Shown: in pieces, positions 42,616 to 50,600 of the stretch
How the letters are laid out: each line of letters starts with the position of its first letter
Position numbering within the stretch: position 1 is the first letter of the stretch
Origin: Acidobacteriota bacterium
Lineage (GTDB): Bacteria > Acidobacteriota > Terriglobia > Acidiferrales > UBA7541
NCBI GenBank assembly: GCA_003166795.1
Contig: PMUS01000093.1
Location: forward strand, 1,891-52,534
Reading direction: 5' to 3'
DNA length: 50,644 nt
The notes under the pieces: generated by a model
The model's input: only the letters and a program-made list of their open reading frames with translations
The model's database searches: none
What the model was told of the DNA's origin: nothing
Made by a program: the position numbers and the translations under genes

Positions 42616-44772
42616 TCACCAGATGCGGCAGCGAATTGCTTCGGGGCGCACCATTTTCGAATCCGCGGCGCAGCCCCAGGCCTTTGCGAATATCGGCATG
42701 TTCGAAAGAGGGCCGTCCACCCGAAAAGAATTCAGCGGGTGCGGGTCCGTCTTGGCGCGGAGACGCGCGGCCTCCGGGCGGAAGTTCGCGGGCCAATGAG
42801 CGGCATAGCCAAGGAAGAAGCGCTGGTCGGACGTGAAACCGTTGACGTCTGGGGGCGCGGGCTTTCCGGCCAGCGTCTTTTGATATGCGGCGTAGGCAAT
42901 CACGAGCCCGCCCAGGTCGGCGATGCTTTCGCCTTCCTCTAGCTTGCCGTTGCCGTGCAAACCGGGCTCGACCTCAAACGCCTCGAACTGCTTCGCGATG
43001 CAATCGCCGCGCTCCTGGAAATTCTTCAGGTCCTCCGGCGTCCACCAGCTTTTCAGATTGCCGTCGGCGTCGAACTGCGCGCCCTGATCGTCGAAACCGT
43101 GCGTCATTTCATGGCCGATAACGGAGCCGATGCTGCCGTAGTTAAACGCGTCATCCGCCTTGGCATCGAAGAATGGCGGTTGCAGTATCCCCGCTGGAAA
43201 AACAATTTCGTTGTGCAGAGGCGTGTAGTACGCGTTGACCGTCGGCGGCGTCATCCTCCATTCACCGCGGTCCACGGGCTTGCCGATCTTCGCCAGGTCG
43301 CGCGCTTGTTCGAACGTGTCGCCGCGAGTGACGTTCTCCACATACGAGCCGCGATCCACATGAAATGCCGAATAGTCGCGCCATTTATCGGGATAGCCGA
43401 TCTTGAGGTTCATGGCGTCGAGCTTGTGGATGGCTTGCTCGCGCGTGGCGGGGCTCATCCAATCGAGCGTCGCGAGATCCTCGCGCAACGCGGCCATCAG
43501 ATTGTGGACGAGCTCGAGCGCGCGAGCCTTGGCTTCCGGCGGGAAATAGCGCTCGGCGTAAATTTGACCGAGGGCCTCGCCGAGTTCCCCGTCGGTGGCC
43601 TGCACGCAACGACGCCAGCGCGGGAGGTTTTCCTTCGCACCAGTGATCTGCTTCCCGTAAAAATCGAAATTCTCGTCAACGAACTTCGCGGACAGCGTCG
43701 GCGCGGCGTTGTGAATCAGATGCCAGCGAAGATAGGTCTTCCAATCCGCGATTGAAACGGAAGCGAGGGCTGCGTCCACGGCCTTCATCGCATCGGGCTG
43801 AGCGACATCAACTTGGGAAACGCTGGGCGCGCCGACCTGCTTGAAATATTCGGGCCACGAAAAATGCGGAGTCAGGCCGGCAACTTCCACAAGCGTCATC
43901 ATATGGTAATTCATCTGAGGGTTGCGCAAGTCTTCACGCTTCGTGGCGGCCTTTGCGAAGGTCGTCTCGAAATCCAGGACGGCTTTGGCTTCCGCGGCGG
44001 AAGTGGCGGCGTCATCGCCCAGCAGCATGAACATGTTGGCGACGTGCTTGACGTAGCCGGCGCGAAGCTGTTTGGAGCGGTCGTCGTCATCGAGGTAATA
44101 CTGGCGGTCGGGCATCCCCAAGCCGCCCTGACCGGCCGCGAAAATCACCTGCTTGCTGTCCTTGAAATCCTGGAGCGAGCCGAAGCCAAAAACGACGTCT
44201 ACGCCGACGCGCTGCAAATGCGCAATTTCCGCTTGCAGGCTGGGAACGTCCTTGACCGCCGCGATGCGCGCGAACTCCGGATCAAGCGGCTTCGTGCCTG
44301 TCGCCTCGATCAGAGTTTCGTCCATGCAGCTGGCGTAGAAGTCGCCGATCTTCTGGCGGTTCGATCCAACCGCGGCGGACTTGTCCTTGGAAGTTTCCTC
44401 CAGGATTTGATGCAGAGCATCTTCGTTCGCGGCGTTGAGCACGCTGAAAACCGCCCAGGTGGAGCGGTCGGCAGGGATTGGGTTGTTCTTCAGCCATCCG
44501 CCGGACGAAAATTTGTAGAAATCATCGCAAGGGGCGACCGAGCGGTCGAGATTCGTGAAGTCGAACCCCGGAGCCGCTTTAGCGGTATCGTCCGGCGCGA
44601 CCGAATCGGATCCGCCGGCACCAGGGGAATTCGCGACGAAACCGGCGCAACCACGGGACATCGGAGCTTTACCCGCCGCGGCGCGGTCTGGACTCGCAGA
44701 CTGTGCGGCAAGCAACATCGGGAACGCCATCAATACCAGGGCTGTAAGCGCAAAGCTCGCACGTCGAATCAT
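42616..44772 (-). CDS. M13 family (neprilysin-like) metallopeptidase
   Basis: A 718-residue secreted zinc peptidase cutting small peptides. A signal peptide (IRRASFALTALVLMAFPMLLAAQ) starts at ATG 44772. The M13 N-terminal domain begins with DDFYKFSSGGWLKNNPIPADRS. The zinc site is HEMTH at residues 554-558 in SVIGHEMTHGFDDQGAQFD, and the third ligand glutamate is in ESIADLGGL. The conserved NAYY block and the C-terminal ending with an RC-x-W motif (RCRIW) are normal. The open frame upstream of 44772 has no signal peptide and is rejected. Confidence 0.95.
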   Translation of the reverse strand: MIRRASFALTALVLMAFPMLLAAQSASPDRAAAGKAPMSRGCAGFVANSPGAGGSDSVAPDDTAKAAPGFDFTNLDRSVAPCDDFYKFSSGGWLKNNPIPADRSTWAVFSVLNAANEDALHQILEETSKDKSAAVGSNRQKIGDFYASCMDETLIEATGTKPLDPEFARIAAVKDVPSLQAEIAHLQRVGVDVVFGFGSLQDFKDSKQVIFAAGQGGLGMPDRQYYLDDDDRSKQLRAGYVKHVANMFMLLGDDAATSAAEAKAVLDFETTFAKAATKREDLRNPQMNYHMMTLVEVAGLTPHFSWPEYFKQVGAPSVSQVDVAQPDAMKAVDAALASVSIADWKTYLRWHLIHNAAPTLSAKFVDENFDFYGKQITGAKENLPRWRRCVQATDGELGEALGQIYAERYFPPEAKARALELVHNLMAALREDLATLDWMSPATREQAIHKLDAMNLKIGYPDKWRDYSAFHVDRGSYVENVTRGDTFEQARDLAKIGKPVDRGEWRMTPPTVNAYYTPLHNEIVFPAGILQPPFFDAKADDAFNYGSIGSVIGHEMTHGFDDQGAQFDADGNLKSWWTPEDLKNFQERGDCIAKQFEAFEVEPGLHGNGKLEEGESIADLGGLVIAYAAYQKTLAGKPAPPDVNGFTSDQRFFLGYAAHWPANFRPEAARLRAKTDPHPLNSFRVDGPLSNMPIFAKAWGCAADSKMVRPEAIRCRIW

Positions 44773-44942
44773 TGGAGATATCCTCGCACGAATGGAATCA
44801 CTGGGCACACACGTGTTCCAGTCGAATAAAATTGCGATTGGAAAGCTGCCCCAGGGCAAGAGTTCTCTGCCCGCCACCCACCGCACCGATATTCTGCGTT
44901 CGCGCCAATCAACTGTCAATGCCGCGAACTAGCGAGTCTCAG

Positions 44943-46442
44943 CTAGTTGTCGATCTGCGCGCGCTGCAGCTTGTCGGAATAATCCACGTACACGGTCTTC
45001 CACTCGGAGTAGAAATCGAGCGCGGCGAGTCCGGCCTCGCGGTGGCCATTGCCCGTGTTTTTTGTGCCGCCGAACGGTAGGTGCGTTTCGGCGCCGATGG
45101 TCGGCGCATTCACATAGACGATGCCGGTCTCCAGGTCGCGCTGCGCGCGGAAAGCCTGGTTCACGTTGCGCGTGTAGATTGCCGCCGAAAGGCCGTACTT
45201 CACGCCGTTGGCGATGGAAATCGCATCGTCAAACGAATCGAACGGAATCACGGAGACGACTGGACCAAAAATTTCTTCCTGGCAGACGCGCATCTCGGGG
45301 TCGCAATCCGTGAACACCGTCGGCTCGTGGAACCACCCGCGGGCGTGGACCCCGGTCTCGAGCCGGTGGCCTCCCGCGGAGAGCTTCGCGCCTTCGGCGC
45401 TGCCGATGTCGACATATTTAATCACCGTCTGCAGCTGCTGCTCGTTGATGCACGGACCCATGTGCGTTGCCGGGTCGAGCCCGTCGCCAACTTTCAGGGC
45501 CTTCACGCGCGCGACGAACTTCTCGACGAATTGACGGTAAACGCCCTTCTGCACCGCGACGCGGCTTGCGGCCGTGCAGCGCTGACCGCTGGTGCCGAAG
45601 CCGCCCCAGACCGCTCCTTCGATCGCAAGATCGAGGTTGGCATCGTCCATCACGATGATGATGTTCTTTCCGCCCATTTCCAGATGGCACTTCTTGAAAG
45701 TCGGCGCGCACGCCTGGCTCACAATGCGGCCCACTTCGGTGGAACCGGTAAAGCTGACGAGACCCACATCGGGATTATTGAGCATTGGCGCGCCCGCATC
45801 CGGGCCGTATCCGAACACCACGTTCAGCACGCCCGGAGGAAGGCCCGCTTCCGCAAGAACCTGCGTGAGATTGTATGTGGAAAGCGGAGTGTCTTCGGCG
45901 GGCTTGAGCACGACCGTGTTACCGCAAATCAGGGCCGGCATCGCCTTCCACGACGGGATCGCCATCGGAAAATTCCACGGCGTGATCAGTCCTGCGACGC
46001 CGATAGGTGACCGAACCGCCATCGCGAATTTGTCGGGCAGCTCGGACGGCGTCGTATGACCGAACTGGCGCCGGCCCTCGCCTGCCATCAGATAAGTCAT
46101 GTCAATCGCTTCCTGCACATCGCCGCGCGTCTCGGCCAGAACTTTGCCCATCTCGCGAGTCATGTCGCGGGAGTAGTCCTCTTTGCGCGCGACCAGAATC
46201 TCGGCAGCGTGAAACAGGATCTCGGCGCGCTTGGGCGCAGGCGTCAGCCGCCACTTGTTGTACGCAGCCTTCGCCGCCTCGACAGCCCGTTCAACGTCCT
46301 CGGCCCCGGACGCCGGAAACATCCCGACCAGCTCATCGGTGTTCGCTGGATTGCGGTCCTCGATAACCTTGCCGCCGCGGGCTTCGACCCATTCACCGTT
46401 GATATAGTTCCTGAAAATTTTCGGGGCAGATGCAGTCGCCAT
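44943..46442 (-). CDS. NAD(P)-dependent aldehyde dehydrogenase
   Basis: A 499-residue ALDH-superfamily enzyme. NAD-binding residues lie in [24 protein letters not shown] and FTGSTEVG; the general base is Glu in LEMGGKN and the nucleophile Cys289 in [10 protein letters not shown]. The ending [17 protein letters not shown] is typical of a group around semialdehyde dehydrogenases (for example aminoadipate or ketoglutarate semialdehyde), but the substrate is not fixed by sequence. ATG at 46442 has AGGA seven bases upstream, so the longer start at 46481 is rejected. Confidence 0.94.
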   Translation of the reverse strand: MATASAPKIFRNYINGEWVEARGGKVIEDRNPANTDELVGMFPASGAEDVERAVEAAKAAYNKWRLTPAPKRAEILFHAAEILVARKEDYSRDMTREMGKVLAETRGDVQEAIDMTYLMAGEGRRQFGHTTPSELPDKFAMAVRSPIGVAGLITPWNFPMAIPSWKAMPALICGNTVVLKPAEDTPLSTYNLTQVLAEAGLPPGVLNVVFGYGPDAGAPMLNNPDVGLVSFTGSTEVGRIVSQACAPTFKKCHLEMGGKNIIIVMDDANLDLAIEGAVWGGFGTSGQRCTAASRVAVQKGVYRQFVEKFVARVKALKVGDGLDPATHMGPCINEQQLQTVIKYVDIGSAEGAKLSAGGHRLETGVHARGWFHEPTVFTDCDPEMRVCQEEIFGPVVSVIPFDSFDDAISIANGVKYGLSAAIYTRNVNQAFRAQRDLETGIVYVNAPTIGAETHLPFGGTKNTGNGHREAGLAALDFYSEWKTVYVDYSDKLQRAQIDN

Positions 46443-46638
46443 CCTAGTTCCTCCCAGCGGTTGTTGTGCGAGCGCGCGCATGTAAGTTCGGCACTATCAT
46501 TCGATGATGCAGAAATACCGAAGACTCAGGGTAACAATCGCGAGGCACACACGTCAACGCGGGGACACCAGCGTCCGTGACCAGGCATGAGGGAGCCTCA
46601 AATCAGGGGCGAAAGCGGCGCTAACTGCGCGACGACAC

Positions 46639-47175
46639 TTACTGTTGTGGCGACTTAGGGGCTGGACTAGAACCATTCGAAGAGGAGTTTGTTGATGCGA
46701 TCTGCCCGACAGGCGGCGTTGAAGTCTGACTGGATGGCGGAGTAGCAGGCGCCGTGGAGCAACAGCTTGGCCGAGCGGCCGCCTTGGGCGCCGAAACTCC
46801 CGCAATATCCGAGCCAAGCCCAAGTTTCTGCAGCGTCGGGGCGTCCAGTTTGCCGTTAGCCTCTATCCCGTTGGCCGACTGAAACTTCTGCACCGCGGAG
46901 ACAGTGTTCGAATCCCATTTGCCGTTCGGATCGCCCTGATAATAGCCACCCCGCGCGAGCGCGGACTGGATTTCAGTAACTCGATCGGCCGTGGGCGCCT
47001 TTTGCGTCGGCTCCCGCTTGGCGTGATGCTTTTTCTTGTGACTTACGGGCTTGGAAGGCGCGGAAGAGGGACTCGTCTGTGAGGCGGTCGTCTGCGGCAA
47101 AGGCCGCGGCGCGGCCGCGCGCACGGAAGGAGCGCACGCGAGCGCCAGAGACGCGATGATCGAAAGCCATCTCAC
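46639..47175 (-). CDS. Secreted protein with one peptidoglycan-binding domain
   Basis: A 178-residue exported protein. GTG at 47175 with GAGGGA upstream gives the signal peptide RWLSIIASLALACAPSVRA. A Pro/Ser/Lys-rich linker (SHKKKHHAKRE) leads to a single PG_binding_1 domain: VTEIQSALARGGYYQGDPNG, WDSNTVSAVQKFQSANGI, GKLDAPTLQKLGLG. The Ser/Pro/Thr-rich tail has no catalytic domain, so it would bind cell wall without cutting it. Residues CC near 150 could form a disulfide. Confidence 0.88.
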   Translation of the reverse strand: MRWLSIIASLALACAPSVRAAAPRPLPQTTASQTSPSSAPSKPVSHKKKHHAKREPTQKAPTADRVTEIQSALARGGYYQGDPNGKWDSNTVSAVQKFQSANGIEANGKLDAPTLQKLGLGSDIAGVSAPKAAARPSCCSTAPATPPSSQTSTPPVGQIASTNSSSNGSSPAPKSPQQ

Positions 47176-47330
47176 CAGATTTGTCCCTCTTATTTGAAGC
47201 CTGCCAGCCGGATTTTGCTGCCCCCACCCGGCCACTCTGCTTCAATTATGGCAACTTGGCCGGGCGACTCAAGCCGCAGGGCCCGGCGAGGGACCTATCA
47301 GGTAACGGTCAGATGCGGCCAACGGGCGAC

Positions 47331-48203
47331 TCAGCGCAGATCGCCCGGGGGAACGGCCAGGGCTTGCGCCGCATTATCGGCATCGCTGACTTCAGCTTGG
47401 AGCGCGCTCGCGCGGCTATCGAGCCGGTCGAGAAGATCGGTGGTCATGTTGCCGCCTTCTCCCGGCGTGGGCTGGATCAGAGTGATTCCCTGCGCGGAGA
47501 GCTGGTCCTGCATCCCATCAACCACTCCCTGCACTTGCGCCAGCTCTTCGGACGCGTCACGGGCTTCGCGTGCCGCAGCGGCCCTTTGTTCCTCGGGGGA
47601 CGCCTGGCTCGCAACCAGCTCAAGGCCGCGGCCTTCCACCAGAATTCCCGGCGGCAAATCGTTCTGCCGGGCCAGATCGCCGAGCGCGTCAATCTGCTGC
47701 GCGATCTCCTGCCGGCGAGCCTCCAGCTGAGCGATTAGGTTGTCGGTGGTTATCCCCTCGCACGGCGCGTTCAGCACCAGCCCCGTTGGCAATCCCGCGC
47801 TCGTGGCACGGAACTCGCGCAATTCCGCTTCGCGGCTGTCAATCGCTGCTAGGTCGGCATCCAGCGCCGTCACCTGCTGCGCATACCATCGAGGATCCTG
47901 CTGCGGATCGAGCGGCATTCTCGGCGCCGCGGACTTCGGCGTAGTCCGCACAGGCAGTTCGCCGACCACGCGCACAGCTGCGGCGGAGTTCGTGCTGGTC
48001 TGAGACGCGCGAACGGCCACGAAGTCAGGATTGAGCCGCTCTACATCATCGTTCGTCCAGACTCTTTTCTGGGTGTCCGGCTTCGGCGTGCCTGTCGGCT
48101 GGGCAGGCCCTCCGCCCGCGAAGGTCGCCGCCGGAATTGCCAGGCCGATGCACAACGCTACCGCCGCAGTTAGAGACAACGAGAAACGTACGGGATTTCG
48201 CAT
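47331..48203 (-). CDS. Secreted coiled-coil protein of unknown function
   Basis: A 290-residue exported protein I do not recognise. ATG at 48203 follows GGAGG and gives a signal peptide RFSLSLTAAVALCIGLAIPAA. The motif VWTNDDVERLNPDFVAVR near residue 50 is the only striking block. The rest is mainly helical: AQQVTALDADLAAIDSREAEL and NLIAQLEARRQEIAQQID look like a coiled coil, as does the C-terminal half with SPEEQRAAAAREARDASEEL. The IS element is inserted 88 bp upstream of this start and may have cut off its promoter. Confidence 0.8.
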   Translation of the reverse strand: MRNPVRFSLSLTAAVALCIGLAIPAATFAGGGPAQPTGTPKPDTQKRVWTNDDVERLNPDFVAVRASQTSTNSAAAVRVVGELPVRTTPKSAAPRMPLDPQQDPRWYAQQVTALDADLAAIDSREAELREFRATSAGLPTGLVLNAPCEGITTDNLIAQLEARRQEIAQQIDALGDLARQNDLPPGILVEGRGLELVASQASPEEQRAAAAREARDASEELAQVQGVVDGMQDQLSAQGITLIQPTPGEGGNMTTDLLDRLDSRASALQAEVSDADNAAQALAVPPGDLR

Positions 48204-48282
48204 GGCTAAACCTCCATATGACGCGCCTGCCTGCGGGGGAACCGAAGTATGCCACGAGCGGCCCGTTATCGGCAAGCTAGGC

Positions 48283-48290
48283 TGGCGCGC
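48283..48290. repeat. Left target-site duplication of the IS1-family transposon
   Basis: TGGCGCGC directly precedes the left inverted repeat and is repeated at 50593-50600 after the right one. Because the preceding base C and the right-end base C also match, a 9-bp reading (CTGGCGCGC) is possible; 8 bp fits the symmetric 22-bp ends. Confidence 0.9.
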
Positions 48291-48312
48291 GGTAGTGACT
48301 CATTTTGAATCG
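48291..48312 (+). repeat. Left terminal inverted repeat
   Basis: A 22-bp repeat starting GGTAGTGACTC and ending GAATCG. Its reverse complement is at 50571-50592 without mismatch. The transposase stop codon (48300-48302) and its last codons lie inside it. Confidence 0.93.
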
Positions 48313-49130
48313 AGCAGCGCCGCGATGTCCGAAATATCCCAAACGCGATCCGTGACTCCTGCCGCCATTGCGGGAGTAATACGCAATGTCTTATGAATCC
48401 GGCAAAAATTGTAGTGCATATAATGAAGAGCAATTGCGGCCAAATGATTATCCACTTTCTTTGAAAAGGCGTTGGTTAAGCGAGTAAAGCGGCGCATATT
48501 CATTCGCATCGTTAAATTCTGACGCTCCACAAAGCTAGTTGAAATGTGTGCAGGATCAGGGGTTCCAGTGATAGCTACCGTTTGGCAATCAATACATTCC
48601 GGTGGGCTGTATTTCGTATCATACCCAGATTCGTTGCCGTAAATTTTAACCAGCATTGCGTAGTCAATCTCTGAGCCGAAGGCGCTTTCAACTGCCTGAA
48701 GATAGGCGCGATGTCCATCAGTAGTCAGTTGCACGCGGTCTGCGAGCCGTGATGCCAGATCATCCATAAAAACCTTCGCAGCTTTGGCTCCTCGATTTCC
48801 AACCATGAATGACGGTACCAATTTCGTATCCGCGTCAATCGCTACCCACGTCCAAACATCCCCGAATCCAAATTGCCCCGCTTTATCGCTCGGAATATTC
48901 TTTTCCTTCGCGTAACAAAAACTCCAAATCTCGTCGCACTGAATTCGTTTGCACCGTAGATTGCGAAAAGCCTTGTCTTGGTACTCCAAACAGGCTTGTC
49001 CGATCTGCGGCGACAGCTTCAGAACGGTATTAAAAGCCACGTCGCACATACGTGCCGTCGCTCGCAAAGAGTTTCCTTCCACTAATGCTGCGATAATTTT
49101 CGCTCGTTGATTTGCATCCAATCGATTCAT
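48300..49130 (-). CDS. IS1-family DDE transposase, single frame
   Basis: A 276-residue transposase. The N-terminal 50 residues hold a helix-turn-helix (AKIIAALVEGNSLRATARMC). The catalytic acids are Asp66 in QCDEIWSF, Asp138 in LTTDGHRAY and Glu202 in SFVERQNLTMRM. The frame is intact and needs no frameshift. ATG at 49130 is used; ATG at 49139 and further starts up to 49262 are also open, but a TATAAT at 49176-49181 (minus) supports a start at 49139 or 49130. No clear ribosome-binding site precedes these. Confidence 0.9.
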   Translation of the reverse strand: MNRLDANQRAKIIAALVEGNSLRATARMCDVAFNTVLKLSPQIGQACLEYQDKAFRNLRCKRIQCDEIWSFCYAKEKNIPSDKAGQFGFGDVWTWVAIDADTKLVPSFMVGNRGAKAAKVFMDDLASRLADRVQLTTDGHRAYLQAVESAFGSEIDYAMLVKIYGNESGYDTKYSPPECIDCQTVAITGTPDPAHISTSFVERQNLTMRMNMRRFTRLTNAFSKKVDNHLAAIALHYMHYNFCRIHKTLRITPAMAAGVTDRVWDISDIAALLDSK

Positions 49131-49145
49131 AATAATCATATTGTA

Positions 49146-49160
49146 CTTGAGCGGCTCAAG
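49146..49160. promoter_or_regulatory. Perfect palindrome in transposase leader
   Basis: CTTGAGC-G-GCTCAAG is a perfect 15-bp palindrome lying between the putative -10 box (TATAAT at 49176-49181, minus strand) and the transposase ATG. Its place fits an operator or a translation-blocking hairpin that limits transposition. No regulator is known. Confidence 0.4.
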
Positions 49161-49320
49161 CATATCAATGGGAAAATTATATCTTTTAAGAGGTTTGGTC
49201 GCAGCCACCGCCCTACCAGTACTAATATATTGTCTATAGTATAACCTCCCTATTATCAGCATGTTACGGTTCGTTTTGCTTAGTTTTTAGTATAGTATTT
49301 GGTAAACCGCGTGATTCCAG

Positions 49321-49350
49321 TTGACTCTAAATTATAAAGCGACGTAAAAT
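49321..49350 (+). promoter_or_regulatory. Promoter of the DUF5343 passenger gene
   Basis: TTGACT at 49321-49326 and TAAAAT at 49345-49350 with an 18-bp spacer are each one base from consensus. The start codon at 49381 would be about 24 bases from the expected transcription start, with an AGAGGA ribosome-binding site between. Confidence 0.6.
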
Positions 49351-49380
49351 TATCGAGCATCACATTTGAGAGGAAAGACC

Positions 49381-50085
49381 ATGATGACTACCGAATCTGA
49401 CAAAAAGCCGACAGTGGCCTACGTTCCGTTCAAGACGTTTTTGTCTGCTATCGACGGACTGAAGCCGCGCGTTCCAGTAAATATCAATCGAACGGTATTA
49501 GACAACCAGTCTGGGGCGATGATTAGCCAAATCCTAGGCGCGTTTCGATTTCTCGGATTGATAGGGCCGAAAGGCGAACCGACTACTGATCTTCATTTGC
49601 TGGTTGAAAATGAAGCAAATCGAAAAGATACGGTGCGCAAAATAATCCAGAGAAGTTACATTCCTGCGATAACCCAGGATTTAGCAAAAATGGACTTACG
49701 AACCCTTCAAGGCGCGATGCAATACTATGAAATAACAGGCGCGACTTTGCAGAAAGCGATCACTTTCTTCTTACAGGCTGCTCGATTTGCGGAAATGCCT
49801 CTGTCTCCGTATCTAACCAAAAAGACAAGGGGTCCAAACACCCGAAAGAAACGGGGCTTATCCCCTCGCGCAAATCAAGAAGAAATGGGGCAACCGAATT
49901 TCGTTAATCCGCTGACAGGCGGCCCTCACAAGACAATTAAATTGAGCAATGGTGGTTCGTTAACGCTACAAGCCAATGTGGATACATTTCAAATGACTTC
50001 GGAAGATCGCGGATTTGTTCTCAAGCTGCTCGATTCAATTGAGGAATATGAGGCGCAACTTAAAGCCAAGCGAGAGAGCTTCTAG
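49381..50085 (+). CDS. DUF5343 family passenger protein
   Basis: A 234-residue protein resembling DUF5343. Typical blocks are VAYVPFKTFLSAIDGL, VPVNINRTVLDNQSGAMISQIL and GAFRFLGLIGPKGEPT, which suggest a winged-helix-like N-terminal part, then a helical middle. A basic stretch TKKTRGPNTRKKRG near residue 155 and a more variable C-terminus, ending in a short coiled helix (LLDSIEEYEAQLKAKRE), follow. Start ATG 49381 has AGAGGA seven bases upstream. DUF5343 genes are often found on mobile elements; their function is unknown. AT-rich codon use unlike the flanks. Confidence 0.85.
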   Translation: MMTTESDKKPTVAYVPFKTFLSAIDGLKPRVPVNINRTVLDNQSGAMISQILGAFRFLGLIGPKGEPTTDLHLLVENEANRKDTVRKIIQRSYIPAITQDLAKMDLRTLQGAMQYYEITGATLQKAITFFLQAARFAEMPLSPYLTKKTRGPNTRKKRGLSPRANQEEMGQPNFVNPLTGGPHKTIKLSNGGSLTLQANVDTFQMTSEDRGFVLKLLDSIEEYEAQLKAKRESF

Positions 50086-50105
50086 TTTAAAAGGAGGCAA
50101 CACCG

Positions 50106-50195
50106 ATGAGGAGGGTAACGGCCCGCGCCATAATTGCACGGCCTATCGATGGCGAACGGGACAAGAAGAGCAAAAGCAAGGCCCGTTTCCGATAA
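50106..50195 (+). CDS. Possible 29-residue small basic ORF
   Basis: ATG at 50106 follows a near-perfect ribosome-binding site AAAAGGAGG at spacing 8, just 20 bp after the DUF5343 stop. The frame encodes MRRVTARAIIARP then IDGERDKKSKSKARFR, very basic, and ends in TAA within a hairpin. The strong ribosome-binding site argues for translation; shortness and no known family argue for caution. Confidence 0.5.
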   Translation: MRRVTARAIIARPIDGERDKKSKSKARFR

Positions 50196-50228
50196 CTCTT
50201 TGCAGGAGGGTCGGAAACGGGCCGCTTT
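50173..50228. terminator. Strong hairpin at the end of the DUF5343 transcript
   Basis: GGCCCGTTTCCGA at 50180-50192 pairs perfectly with TCGGAAACGGGCC at 50211-50223 across an 18-base loop containing GCAGGAGGG; AAAGC and GCTTT add five more pairs beyond a two-base bulge. It overlaps the stop of the 29-residue ORF. No long T-run follows, so it may be an intrinsic terminator of weak type, an RNA stabiliser, or a small structured RNA. Confidence 0.5.
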
Positions 50229-50282
50229 CATGATAGGTGCTGTACCAGACAGGCTGGAAGGCTTGCGACTTCCGGCCCCATC

Positions 50283-50516
50283 TTACTTCTTTTTTGACCA
50301 CCGTGCCTTAGCTGCTTTAACAGCTATGGCCTTTCGCTTACTGGCGGAAAGCGCCTTTGATCTGGCCTTTCCGCCCTTAAGTCCTCCCTTTCGACCAATG
50401 GACGAAAGATAATCCCGAATTGATTCCGTTGCATCCTGCTCTTCCAAAGACATAGCTACAATTGCCGCCCCTAGTTGATTGGCGTCATTCGGTAATGTTG
50501 TGCTTGAGCGCCTCAT
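50283..50516 (-). CDS. Small basic protein with GGLKGGKAR motif
   Basis: A 77-residue protein whose C-terminal half reads SSIGRKGGLKGGKARSK then LSASKRKAIAVKAAKARW, a motif found in many small bacterial proteins, often with mobile or stress-related genes; it looks like a nucleic-acid-binding tail. The N-terminal half resembles a short amphipathic segment (AAIVAMSLEEQDATESIRDYL). It faces the DUF5343 gene and lies inside the transposon. Function unknown. Confidence 0.75.
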   Translation of the reverse strand: MRRSSTTLPNDANQLGAAIVAMSLEEQDATESIRDYLSSIGRKGGLKGGKARSKALSASKRKAIAVKAAKARWSKKK

Positions 50517-50570
50517 GCATTTACTGTCTCAGAACAGCATTCTCCTTGTCTACAAAAATTTGAAAAAGGC

Positions 50571-50592
50571 CGATTCAAAATGAGTCACTACC
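50571..50592 (-). repeat. Right terminal inverted repeat
   Basis: The exact reverse complement of 48291-48312, starting CGATTC and ending CACTACC. It closes the transposon and is followed at once by the duplicated target TGGCGCGC. Confidence 0.93.
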
Positions 50593-50600
50593 TGGCGCGC
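50593..50600. repeat. Right target-site duplication
   Basis: TGGCGCGC, identical to 48283-48290. The last 44 bases of the window beyond it belong to the host chromosome; a gene cannot be assigned from so little. Confidence 0.9.

Larger units (their letters stand above)
48291..50592. mobile_element. IS1-family transposon with passenger genes, about 2.3 kb, complete
   Basis: The element is bounded by 22-bp perfect terminal inverted repeats and an 8-bp direct repeat. The ends begin GGTAGTG, fitting the IS1-family end rule GGnnnTG as I recall it. It carries one uninterrupted transposase gene on the left in minus orientation, like the ISMhu11-type branch of IS1 rather than the frameshifted classical IS1. 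To the right are a DUF5343 gene, a possible 29-residue ORF with a hairpin, and a small basic protein gene facing back. The element is visibly richer in A and T than its surroundings. Exact ends suggest recent arrival. Confidence 0.9.

Noticed and set aside
50230-50412. Plus-strand open frame starting after the hairpin in the transposon
   Set aside because: It is antisense to the GGLKGGK gene and lacks its own ribosome-binding site.
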